A stretch of DNA of 64,000 nucleotides, from the NCBI GenBank assembly GCA_023014335.1, contig JAECYW010000016.1:1302001-1366000 (forward strand), given 5' to 3'. Numbering within the stretch: position 1 is the stretch's first letter; each line of letters starts with the position of its first letter. The position numbers and the translations under genes are program-made. The notes beneath the pieces are model-generated. The model saw only the letters and a list, made by a program, of their open reading frames with translations. It did not search any database and was not told where the DNA came from. Origin of the DNA: Galerina marginata. Its lineage: Eukaryota; Basidiomycota; Agaricomycetes; Agaricales; Galerinaceae. This document shows, in pieces, positions 44,721-55,579 of this stretch.

Positions 44721-45412
44721 CAGTCGCGGACAGACAAAGTCGACAACTCTGGTATCTCGGCTCCCAGGCAAAATTTTGGTATAATTTTTTCAGAATCTTG
44801 ATCAGCTCAACGAAATACGTCGAAAAACACACCTCCGAAGTTTTTCCCACGAGCGGATGTGTTCGGCCAAATTTTTGGCCAAAAATTTCGACATTTATAG
44901 ACCCAATTCAGGGTCCTGGGTGACCAAAATTACCTTGAACTGGCTCATGACAAGTTAAATTTTTGAAAATGATTTCCACCGCGTTGGTGGCGCCCTTGAT
45001 CACCTGTAAATGGTGGTTTTGCTGATGAACGCACTCCCAAAGAAAGTTAAGGGTCTCCGGTAGGCACCGAGCGGACCCTGATTACCGATCAATTTCTATT
45101 TTAGGTCAGTTTTTTTGAATTTATTTAGCTAAAACGGCTCGATAGAAGCTCCCAATTTCTATGGGATCATTCTCCGCTCATCAAAAGGAATCGATTGCGC
45201 TATTTTTCATTATTTTTGGAGCAATTCCCACGATCCGGCCAATTTTTGAAGGCCCTAAACCCTTATTTGGACATTTATAAGGGAACGGCTCGATAAAATT
45301 TGATGAAATTGGTATCGTTGGAACCGTCTCATCAATCCGCGTCGATTGCGCCTATTTTCGGGGAATTTGGTGAAGTTTGATATTTTTTGTCGACTTTGTC
45401 TGTCCGCGACTG
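44721..45412. mobile_element. Non-autonomous DNA transposon (MITE-like, mariner-type ends), 692 bp
   Basis: Perfect 26-bp terminal inverted repeats at 44721-44746 and 45387-45412, beginning CAGTCGCGGACAGACAAAG. The empty site is visible at the paralogous position before HSP70-like copy 3, around 48890, reading tacctgcgtacttgtt. In copy 2 the same sequence is split between tacctgcgt and tacttgtt, consistent with a TA target duplication whose left copy has mutated to TT. There is no transposase frame inside. CAGT-type ends with TA targets are typical of Tc1/mariner derivatives. Confidence 0.85.
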
Positions 45413-45444
45413 TACTTGTTCTGTTATCTTTATCACGATTACAC

Positions 45445-45450
45445 TATATA
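45445..45450 (+). promoter_or_regulatory. TATA box of HSP70-like gene 2
   Basis: TATATA 53 bp before the ATG. It lies only 33 bp downstream of the right end of the 692-bp transposon, so the core promoter survives but everything upstream was displaced. Confidence 0.45.
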
Positions 45451-45502
45451 GAATGCCCAGAGCACACAGCCTTCATTCCGCTCTTGCTTTTAGACCCTCA
45501 AC

Positions 45503-48041
45503 ATGGTCCAGTGGACTCGCTCAGCCTACGAGGGAACTTACCGCAAACTCGTCCTCGCCTTCGACATCGGTACAACATTCAGTGGAATTTCCTACAGGTG
45601 AGCATAACGAACCTCTGATCAACCCCCAGAGCTAAACCTCCTATTCCCAAGTATACTTGACCCCGGAAGGGTGCCCAAGATTCAGCCGGTAACGAGGTAC
45701 CGATCCAGTATCCTTCATCTAAGTAACACATTGCTGAACTTACATTAAAAGATATAACCTTCACGATGAGGGAGAAAAACGCACAACCTCTATTTCGAAA
45801 GTACCCACCGTTATATATTACGACAATCTCGGAAACGCTCGCGCGCTAGGTGCAGAAACCACTGACGAGCAGGTCGATACTACGGACTGGATGAAGGTCG
45901 AATGGTGCAACCCAACTTTCTTTTATTATGTTGCTGAATCACTCATTTGATGTGAACCGATGGCAGGTTCAAGTTGTACCTTCGGCCTACTTCTGCTCCT
46001 GGCGCTGATGTCACGCCAAAGCTGCCACCGCTTCCCCCGAACAAAACTGTTATCGACGTCTATGCTGACTTCCTGCGGTACATGCAACGATGTGCAAAAG
46101 ATTACATCATCGATGCACATGGCTCCGAGCTATGGACGTCAGTGGAGAAGGACAGGATTGATTATGTTCTATCGCATCCTAACGGATGGGAAGGAAAACA
46201 ACAATCGATCATGCGGGAGGCTGCGATTCAAGCCGGTTTGATCTCCGATTCTACGGATGATCACGAGCGAATCGTGTTTATTATGGAAGGAGAGGCGAGT
46301 CTACACTTCGCAGCGCATGACGGCGTGTTGGACGCAGCTATAAAGGTAAGCGCAATGATTTCACTGCTTATTGAATGGACGTGATAATAATCTTAAACTC
46401 CGGTTCAAAGAAAGGAGGAAGTATTGCGATAGTCGATGCCGGAGGAGGCACGATAGACGTGAGCTGCTACAGGAAGAAGAAGAAAGTCAGCGACGAAAGG
46501 GGAACATTCGAGGAGGTCACTTCTTCACAATGCAAGTAATTTCATTATTGGTATACAAGTAAACGGACATGATCTAATTCCATTATGTAGCTTATTTCCA
46601 TGGAGCTGTCTTCGTCACGTTGAATGCCCGCGTTTTCTTAGAAAGTCAGTTCTTACATTTGTTCTCGTTTTTCTACCATGCTTATAGCAGGCCTTATCGT
46701 CAAAAGGCCATCTCAAAGACTCCGTCTATCTTGAAAACGTGGACAAAATTCTTCATTCATTTGACACAACCACTAAGCTTCGATTCCGAGATGCAAACCA
46801 ACCCCAATTTGTCAAGTTTGGCTCAGCGAGTGATAATGATCCTCCCCATGACATTCGACTTGGCCAACTGAAGCTGAATGGGCGAGTCTATCCTCGTCAT
46901 GGCCTACTCTGTGAAGTATTGACGACTTCAGTTATTCAGAAATCACGTCGCCGTGTTTTTCAAGCCTTCCATAGAATGCATTACCCATGCCATATTGGAG
47001 CAGCGCAAAATAGCCCATAAGCCGATTTCGGTTAGCCACCTCTGTCTGAACATGAAAACCACTCTGATTGCATTTCGTGAAGCATGTTGTACTTGTTGGC
47101 GGATTTTCGGCAAGCGACTGGTTGTTCGAGCGAGTGAGAGAGGCACTTGAACCTCTTCACTTGAAGGTCCTTCGACCAGAATCTCAACCGTGCGTTCATT
47201 TTTTTTGTAAACTAGACGCTGTGTCTGATGATTTCTCCAGGAATAAAGCTGTGGCGGATGGCGCTATTTCCTTTTACCTTGACCATTTTGTGCGCAACAG
47301 GGTATCAAAGTTCGCGTATGGTATGTTCGGGGTCACTTACAACCCGACCATAAAAGAACACAAGAAATGGAGAGCAAGTCGAGGGGAAAGTGCAATTGTC
47401 GACACCACAGGAGTTGAAGTGTTCCATGATTGTTTTAGCATTTTCTTGCCGAAGGTTTGTACAGTGCCGAAGTGACTCCATCTTAATCACCTGAAATTAT
47501 CATTGAACAGGGAACAGTTATTTCGGAAGGCAAAGAGATTAGGCCACTCGACGATCGCTACCTGAGGACCGCTGAAATGGATAAAACCAAGCAGCCACTC
47601 CACGAAATGCATGCCACTCTGTACTGCTATCGAGGAGACAAGAAAGCAGTGTTCAGACAAGACGACCCAGGTGAGCAGATGTCCCTGTGATACGTGACAC
47701 TAGAATTAATCGTGGCCTCAAGAGGGCTTCACGCCTGTTTGTACCATCTCTGCCAAGCTAGACCGCATCCCAGAGCGAGTAAATAAGAATTTACAAGGAC
47801 GGGAATACCGTGAAAAGGTTTTCCACGTGGTGCTACTTTTTGGGAAGACAGAATTTCGGGCTGAGATAGGTTGGAACGAGAATGTGTGTCGTCTTGGTTT
47901 TTTTCATTGGCAATTTATACTGATATCGACCACTTGTTCTAGGGAAAAGAGAAACGGTAAGTTTTATGACCTTTTTGTTGATGTGAAGGATGATTTGATG
48001 ATTGCGCTATCAGAGAACCTGCAAAATTGTTGTATGATTAA
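45503..48041 (+). CDS. HSP70-like ATPase (HSPA12-type), copy 2, C-terminus truncated by a transposon
   Basis: Fourteen exons: 45503-45597, 45652-45696, 45752-45904, 45967-46345, 46411-46531, 46591-46644, 46707-46881, 46940-47030, 47083-47189, 47241-47454, 47511-47670, 47723-47883, 47943-47956 and 48014-48041; 598 aa. Motifs are as in copy 1: LAFDIGTTFSGISYR, IVDAGGGTIDVSCY and HVVLVGGFSASDWLF. Introns 5 (46532-46590) and 7 (46882-46939) start with GC (T|GCAAGT and GG|GCGAGT), while copy 1 has GT at both. Exon lengths otherwise match copy 3. The last exon runs into a 587-bp transposon: its first base completes TAA, so the protein ends LLYD and loses about ten residues. The ATPase domain is complete, so function may persist. 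Confidence 0.83.
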
Positions 48042-48627
48042 GGTAGGGGCCATCAGGAACGGGCACCCCTTATGTAAGCAACGACGAGCACAATATACCT
48101 CAACCACCAACAACTTTCCCACATTTCAAAGGCCGTAGAAATGAAGCAATTGAGTATCCTTACAACTTGTTGGAAACAGTTTTCAATTTGATGAAGTTTT
48201 GAGGGAGATAATAGCCATTCTTAAAAAAACCCAATTTTTTTTTCAAGTGTTTTTTCGTGCTTTCCGGTTCATTCTGCAACTTTTCGAATTTTTGACCTCG
48301 AAGATTTTGCCGCGACATTAGGGTTAGGGTATTATGTAAGCTACTATATTAGGTAGGTGTCTGACCGTCGGGCCGAGCGGCATTGTCTCCCGACTTCCCC
48401 GCCTCTACCACACAACATTTTGAAACCAAATTATGACATATGGGCCATTACAATAGGTCTAGATGTATCTATTTCGACTTGAGGTGAGTCAAAAAATAAT
48501 TTTACCTGTCTTTCACTCACATATCAGCGAAAATACTGTCCAAAATTTTTATTTTTTCCGGGAGCCAACATTTTGCCGCTTATGTAAGCGCTTACATAAG
48601 GGTGCCCGTTCCTGATGGCCCCTACCT
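48041..48627. mobile_element. Non-autonomous DNA transposon (MITE-like), 587 bp, inside the last coding exon of HSP70-like gene 2
   Basis: Terminal inverted repeats of about 38 bp, starting AGGTAGGGGCCATCAGGAAC, with one single-base length difference between arms. TA target duplication at 48039-48040 and 48628-48629. The uninterrupted site is present in copy 3 (gtatgattatggagaca near 51500). Next to the right repeat is a perfect 22-bp palindrome (CTTATGTAAGC and its complement). No transposase frame is present. The interior contains ttagggttagggt (about 48318-48330), which resembles telomere repeat but is only two units. Confidence 0.9.
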
Positions 48628-48982
48628 TATGGAGACATACCTTCCGCAGCCTCTCTCTAGGACGACATCATGTAGTATCACCGTCTGGTTATCTGTAAGG
48701 ACGCTGTGACAATGTACAATACATGATTTATGCCTTTATTTTCAATCAGATACTTCCAACCCTCTTACTTTCTGTAAATCTGATCTAATCTATGTCAATA
48801 TTTCTCAATCGGGACCTTCTCACGCGTTGGTGAATGTTACGCCTCCCAGAGTCGTCTTAAATTAAAACCCTTTCCTTATACCTGCGTACTTGTTCAGTGA
48901 TATCTTTAGCACGATTACACCTATAAACGCTGTAGAATGCCCGCACACAGCTCTATATCGTTCTTGCTTCCTGACTTTCGAC
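48628..48982 (+). promoter_or_regulatory. 3' remnant of copy 2 and promoter of HSP70-like gene 3
   Basis: Starts with the displaced former end of the copy 2 coding region (tatggagacataccttccgcagcc) and runs into the upstream region of copy 3. A TATAAA box lies at 48922-48927, 56 bp before the ATG. No other gene. Confidence 0.55.
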
Positions 48983-51533
48983 ATGGTTCAATGGACTCGC
49001 TCAGCCTATGAGGGAAGTTACCGCAAACTCGTCCTCGCCTTCGATATTGGAACAACATTCAGTGGAATTTCCTACAGGTGAGAATGACGAGTCTATGATC
49101 AGCCATCGAAATTACAGTTTGTATTTCCAAGTATACTTGATCCCGGACGGGTGCCCAAGATTCAACCTGTAACGAGGTATCAATCTAATTCTAATATCCT
49201 TCATCGACGTTCACATCGCTGAACTTATATTCAAAGATATAACCTCTGCGATGAGGGAGAAAAACGCACGACTTCCATTTCGAAAGTGCCCACTGTTATC
49301 TACTACGACGAACTCGGAAATGCTCGTGCGCTAGGTGCAGAAACCAATGACGAGGCGGTGGAAGCCAAGGGCTGGACGAAGGTCGAATGGTGCAACCCAA
49401 CTTTCTTTTATTATGTTTCCGAATCACTCATTTGATCTGAACCGATGGCAGGTTCAAGTTGTACCTTCGGCCTGCTTCTGCTCCGGGCGCTGATGTAACG
49501 CCAAAGCTGCCACCGCTTCCCCCGAACAAATCTGTTATCGACGTCTATGCTGACTTCTTGAAGTACATGCAACGATGTGCAAAAGATTACATCATCGATG
49601 CACATGGCTCCGAGCTATGGACGTCAGTGGAGAAGGACAGGATTGATTATGTTCTATCGCATCCTAATGGATGGGAAGGAAAACAACAATCGATCATGCG
49701 GGAGGCTGCGATTCAAGCCGGTTTGATCTCCGATTCTACGGATGATCACGAACGAATTGTGTTTATTACGGAAGGAGAGGCGAGTCTACACTTCGCAGCG
49801 CATGATGGCACGTTGGACGCAGCTATAAAGGTAAGCGCATTGTTTATCGAATGGACCGTGATAGTAATCTTAACTTCCGGTGCGAAGAAAGCAGGAAGTA
49901 TTGCGATAGTCGATTCCGGAGGAGGCACGATAGACGTGAGCTGCTACAGGAAGAAGAAGAAAGTTAGCGACGAAAGGGGAACATTCGAGGAGGTCACTCC
50001 TTCGCAATGCAAGTAAGTTCTGTATTGATATAAAAATAATCTAATCCCACCTTGTAGCCTATTTCCATGGAGCTGTTTTTGTTACTTTGAATGCCCGCGT
50101 TTTCTTAGAAAGTAGGTTCCTACACTCGTTGTCGTTTTCCTGCCATGCTTATAGTGCTCCTTATGGTCAAAAGGCCATCTCAAAGACTCCGTCCATTTAG
50201 AAAACATGGACAAAATTCTTCACTCATTTGACACTACCACTAAGCTTCGGTTTCGTGATGCGAACCAACCCCAATTTGTCAAGTTTGGCGCAGCGACTGA
50301 CAATGACCCTTCCCATGACATTCGGTTTGGTCAACTGAAGTTGAATGGGCGAGTCTATCTTCATCGTGGCCTGTTCTTCGAAGTATTGACAACTTCAGTT
50401 ATTCAGGAATCATGTCGCCGTGTTTTTCAAGCCATCTATAGAATGCATTACCCATGCCATTTTGGAGCAGCGCAAAATAGCCCATAAGCCGATTTCGGTT
50501 AGCCACCAAGTTTGTCTGAAGATGACAACCATTCTGATCGCTTTTCGTGAAGCATGTTGTGCTTGTTGGCGGATTTTCCGCAAGCGACTGGTTGTTCGAG
50601 CGAGTGAGAGAGGCACTTGAACCTCTTCACTTGAAGGTCCTTCGACCAGAATCCCAACCGTGCGCTTATTCTCTTTTATGATGTGTCTGATGATTTCTCC
50701 AGGAATAAAGCAGTGGCGGATGGCGCTATTTCCTTTTACCTCGACCACTTTGTGCGCAATAGGGTATCGAAGTTCGCGTATGATATGTTTGGGATGACTT
50801 ACGACCCAAACAGAAGAGAACACAGGAAATTGAGGGCAAGTCAAGGAGAAAGTGCAATTGTCTCCCATACAGGACTTGAAGTGTTCCGCGACTGGTTTAC
50901 TGTTTTCTTGCCGAAGGTTTGTGCATTGGCGATGTAATTCCATCATCAATCACCTGAAATTTTTATTGAATAGGGAGGTGTTATTTCGGAAGGCAAAGAA
51001 ATTAGGCCACGCGATGCTCGCTACAAGAGGACCCCCGAAATGGATAAAACCAAGATGCCGCTCAACGAAATGCATGCCACTTTGTACTGCTATCGAGGAG
51101 ACAAGAAAGCAATGTTCAAACAAGACGACCCAGGTGAGCGGATGTCCCTGTGATACGTGACACTAGAATTAATCGTGGCCTCAAGATGGCTTCACGCCTG
51201 TTTGTACCATCTTTGCCAAGCTAGATCGTATCCCAGAGCAAGTAAAGACGAATTTACAAGGACGGAAATTCCGTGAGAAGGGCTTCTACATCGTACTACT
51301 TCTGGGAAAAACGGAATTTCAGGCTGAGATAGTGTGGAAGGAGAATGTCGGTATCTTCTTTTTTTTTACGGGAAATCTATACTGATATAGACAAATTCTT
51401 TTAGGGAATAGAGAAAAGGTGAGCTTCATGACCGTCTTGTTGATGTGAAGGATGGTTTGTTGATTGAGCTATCAGAGAGCCTGCAAAACTGTTGTATGAT
51501 TATGGAGACATACCCTCCACAGCCTCCCTCTAG
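48983..51533 (+). CDS. HSP70-like ATPase (HSPA12-type), copy 3
   Basis: Fourteen exons: 48983-49077, 49132-49176, 49237-49389, 49452-49830, 49888-50008, 50058-50111, 50174-50348, 50407-50497, 50553-50659, 50703-50916, 50974-51133, 51186-51346, 51405-51418 and 51476-51533; 608 aa. The three nucleotide-binding signatures are present; phosphate 2 reads IVDSGGGTIDVSCY (Ser for Ala). Introns 5 (50009-50057) and 7 (50349-50406) are GC-AG as in copy 2, so the GC donors predate the copy 2/3 duplication. The full C-terminus YGDIPSTASL is kept. Copies 2 and 3 are much closer to each other than to copy 1. The starts are 3480 bp apart, of which 587 bp is transposon. Confidence 0.87.
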
Positions 51534-52130
51534 TATGACATCGTGTACTATCACCACCTGCTTATTCGTTGGAACGCTGTGTCATGTACAATACGTGATA
51601 TTTGGTTCAATTATGCCTTTGTTTTCGATCGAATACTCCCAATCCATCGACTTATTGTATATACCATATGAAGGAAATATTTCCCAATCGGGGCCATCGC
51701 ATGCTAATCGCATGGACGCTTTTGTGAATGTCACGTTTCTATCCCCAAGTCCCTTTGAAAACCTTTTATTGAGTTCGTCGCACATTCCAAACTGACGAGG
51801 TTTCACGCCTCATGATTACAGCTGTTTTGAACTGCTTGAATTCTTCCACCGCACAGATTTTCAAAGACTGACTTCGGAAGGCTCGGAGATATCGCAGACC
51901 TCGTTGTACTTAAAGCTAGTCATTCATTTTTCTTGCTGGCCCGGCAAAAACTGTGAATGGCACTGTTACGTGGTTAACCAGATGATCCACATCTTCCGCA
52001 GTCCAAACATGAAATTATAAAGTAATGGTATTCGGAATTTTGGGATCTATTAATTATCAATAACAGCTTAATCCAAAGATACACATATGTAGAAGGTGGT
52101 ATTTTGTGGGTATGTCGGTTTCAAAACGTC
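51534..52130. other. Intergenic region
   Basis: 597 bp between the convergent ends of HSP70-like copy 3 (+) and kexin gene 1 (-). Short open frames only; nothing recognisable. Confidence 0.4.
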
Positions 52131-54954
52131 TCATGTAAGCCTCTCCCGACTGCCATCGCGGCTACCTCTCGGTTCCGAAACTTCATCATCATCCAGCGAT
52201 CTTCTCTGAACGCCAGTAGGTTGTCGATCGTCCGGTTCGTCGCGGTACTTCGGCGTCAATCCAGCAGATGGCTCATCATCGTCCAGGAATCCTGAATGGA
52301 AGCCAAGCGCACGGCCCGTCGGCGGGTTCACGTTCGCCGTTGCTGGGAGATTCTCCGACGAAGGCTCGCCAAACGAGTCATACAGTGCTCGTGTCGAGCG
52401 TGGACCGCCGCTCCCAGCGATGATGCGGTCCTGCCCGATCGCATCCATGCCGATGTCATCTGCAGCCAACGATGTGTAATTGGCAAGCCGCTGTCGGGCG
52501 ACGCGACGTTTCCAGAAGTACAAGAGAGCTCCTATACCGAAGACAGTGACTGCACCGAGAGCACCGAAGAACCATTTTTGGGCAGCGACGAGGCTGGCCA
52601 TGTGCTCATACCAGGCCTTGCTAGGTTCATCGGCGTCTTGCTGTGGCTTTGGCCTGCTTGTTGGAGCCGGGAAAGCAGAGCGCGAGTTCTCCCCCGTTGC
52701 ATTGCCATGGTCCGGTGGGAGGTGGTCCGTGGGTTTGGCGTGCTCTGTGGTCACAACAGGCTCATTGGGGACCGGTCGGGGCGGGAAGTCGGCAGGTGGT
52801 AGGGCATTGTCGACAATTGGTTCAACAAATTTTGTTGCCTTGGCTGGGTCGATGGCGGTGCCCCAGAAAGCCATGTTCCATCCTAAGAATTTCCCGTGTT
52901 GGTCTTCATCATTCTGATCAAACACTTGTAATGTCCATTCTCCAACCGGATTTTCACCCCTATAATATTGTGGGTTAGAGATTGGTTTAATCGACAGACG
53001 GCAAGGAAAACACACCAGTGCTTGACAGTCATAAATCTCCACCCAGGAAACCCGGTATCCGCTTCATCGTAGTCACGGGTGCTCGCTAAGATGCTCTTGA
53101 TTCCATTCGGACTCACGATTGCAACTTGAACGTCTCCACGCCTAGTATGGCTGATCCACACCCTAACATTAATGTGCTCCAGCGACTCCAAGTTGTTTTC
53201 GGTCATCATCTCCTTCGTAATCGTCATTTTTTGTTCAAGCCCACGAGGCCCTATGGTGATCCCGCCTTCATATTTGTATTTCTTGTGGCCAAGGTCGTGT
53301 AGCTTCCCGTTGTTTACGATGACAGTTTCGGTATGAAGCCAGGCCTGGGGTTTGACCAATTTCCATGACTGAGCCGCTTTCACGTAGGCATAGGCGTCCA
53401 GTGCACCGTATCCGTATTTATAGCTGTAATACCGTCCAGTCGCCGTTCTCTCCCAGTCAGGGTCCTGAGGGTTGACTCTCCGAGCAGTTTCGACACAAAG
53501 ATACTGGATATCGCGCCAGGTCAGTTCAGGTCTACAATCAAAAATGAATCTTCAAAGTCATTCTATAGAACTGGAGGTAATGCTTACCGTGCCTCTAAAG
53601 CCAAAGCAAAGACCCCAACGGCATTAGGAGCGGCAGCGGAAGTCCCACCGTGTCGTCTCGAGCATTCATTTCCTCTGTCCGTAGTGATCTGGTGAATTAA
53701 TTTAGTCCAAATCTATCACTTGGAATATACGGCAACTCACGATATGGTTCCCGCTTCCTGAACTATATGCTACAATCATGTTCGCAGCACAAGCCTCTGA
53801 GTAGCTCGGATGAAGACCCTTGTAATCGATAGACGAAACTGTCACGGAATAGATACTATTGGTATATCCGTCAAAGTTGCATTGGTCGTAATCTCTCCCC
53901 CCATTCCCACTCGCAAACACGAATATAGATCCCTTGCCATCTCTTCCATTGTCAATACCGTTGACGACAGCCTTTCTAATAAGATAGCCAGGACCATCCA
54001 TAGTCTGGCCATTGTCGCGTGGTCCCCAACTGCAGCTGTAGATTTGAACTTCATCGTAGCCGTAATTAAGAGCCGCTGCTTCATCAACTGAGGTGATAGG
54101 GCCAGCGAGGATTCGTACACCAGCGGCTTTGGCATTGTAAGCGATTCCGACACCACAGGCTTCGTTCCGTCTTGCAACAACTTGGCCGGCACAGCGTGTT
54201 CCGTGATGATCGCGAAGGCCGGTGGGGCGGGGTAATGGTACGTGCGCATTGAAGTCGTATGAATTTTTTGCGTCCTATGCAAAAAGGTCAGTGCCTATAA
54301 CAAAGAGAGAAAAAGGTGACTTACAAAGGCATCCTTGAGGTCTTCAGTCTCAAAGTCCAAGCCATCGTCCAGGAAGGAGGTCAAAATTCCCTTCCCTGTA
54401 AAACCCATGTCCCAGACTGGTGTAGTATTCATCATATGTTCGGGATAGTCGTCATTGATTAGGTGCCATTGCTCGGGGAACAAAGGGTCCTTCAAACCAA
54501 GGCGTTTGGCCACTCCGAGGGCAGATGTCCGTGAAGGTGGGGCACGCTTGACAAGTTCTGCGGGTGTTTGTCGTTCGAGGAAGGGAACAGACGAGACTAT
54601 TCTTCTAGCATGCAGTACCTCTTCAGATCGCGACGTAAGACGAGAGCTGGCTTGTGCTTTTAACTCTTCAAACGCAGATACGACGGGATCGTCCTCTTCT
54701 TCTCGTGTACTGAACTCTCGATCAGCGGGGCGTGGTACCCGTACGAGCCAGACATCCTCTAGCTCGCCAGCCTGCTCAACAACTTCGACTCCTAGCGCTT
54801 CCGTGACGTCCTTTAACGAGGCCCCGAAGCGGTCGTCCGCTTTATGTTCCAAGGCATAATATCTATGTGTGTCGTAATGTCGTTTCGCTGGGGTTGCGGC
54901 CACATGAGTCGAAGAGAGCGCTATTGAAGCCAAAAGGGCCCAAGAAAAGTGCAT
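52131..54954 (-). CDS. Kexin-type proprotein convertase (subtilisin-like), gene 1
   Basis: Five minus-strand exons: 54954-54325, 54274-53741, 53688-53588, 53531-53016 and 52959-52131; 869 aa. A signal peptide (MHFSWALLASIALSSTHVAA) is followed by a prodomain (HYDTHRYYALEH, VEVVEQAGELEDVWLVRVP). The catalytic triad is Asp196 in SFLDDGLDFE, His234 in RDHHGTRCAG and Ser405 in HGGTSAAAPN; FASGNGG carries the oxyanion Asn. The P domain follows (SLEHINVRVWISHTRRGDV, GENPVGEWTLQVFDQ). Next come a Pro-rich linker, one membrane helix (WFFGALGAVTVFGIGALLYF) and a cytosolic tail with LGFHSGFLDDDEPSAGLTP. The family cleaves pro-proteins after dibasic sites in the late Golgi. All introns are GT-AG, 50-56 nt. 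Confidence 0.93.
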
Positions 54955-55579
54955 CCTGGCCAGCAGATGGTGGAAGCAGTATGTAAAACACAGCTAAAAT
55001 GTTAGTTCCACGACATCCGTCGTTGCTGGGACACCGTATAGCCACCAAGCAGAACCCGTTATAAAGACAGGGATCATGATCATCATGCGTTCCAAATTTA
55101 GCGCGCCGAAATGAACCGATTCGTCCCGTGATCAATTTAGACGCGTCTGCCCAGTGCCATCAGCGCGTTTGGTGAGTGACTGCAATTAGGGACAACACTT
55201 TCAACTTCAAGTTGTACTCTATTCTTATCAATAAAACGAGGTTAAATTTGAGGAGGGAAAGTTAAATCATTAGTTCAATTTTATAACCATTAAACTCGTC
55301 CTTACAAAATCACCTGCGGAAGTGCTGAGCCTAGAGGTATTTAAGTACTGTAACAGGGGTAGCATAATTATATATAAGTGTTCCTGGCATTGCCCAGCCT
55401 CAGGAAATATAAAGCGCTCTTCACCTCTTCGAAGTGAAGTCTTCAACCACGCAGACGGGGTTGACGGTCTACCCTTACATAAGCATTGAAAGCGAGCCGT
55501 TCGATTGAAAGCAGAACGGTTCGTCTTCAAAGCTCAATACTCAATGTTGACCTTGGACACACGCTGCGCTTGGCGTCTC
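54955..55579. other. Intergenic region between the kexin genes
   Basis: 625 bp: promoter of kexin gene 1 and 3' end of kexin gene 2, both on the minus strand. No gene is recognised. Confidence 0.4.

Noticed and set aside
48318..48330. Telomere-like ttagggttagggt
   Set aside because: Only two units, inside a 587-bp transposon, with genes on both sides. Not a telomere or a fusion site.
52296..52917. Plus-strand frames opposite the kexin 1 tail
   Set aside because: Complement of the P-domain and tail exon; no start context, splice partner or domain.
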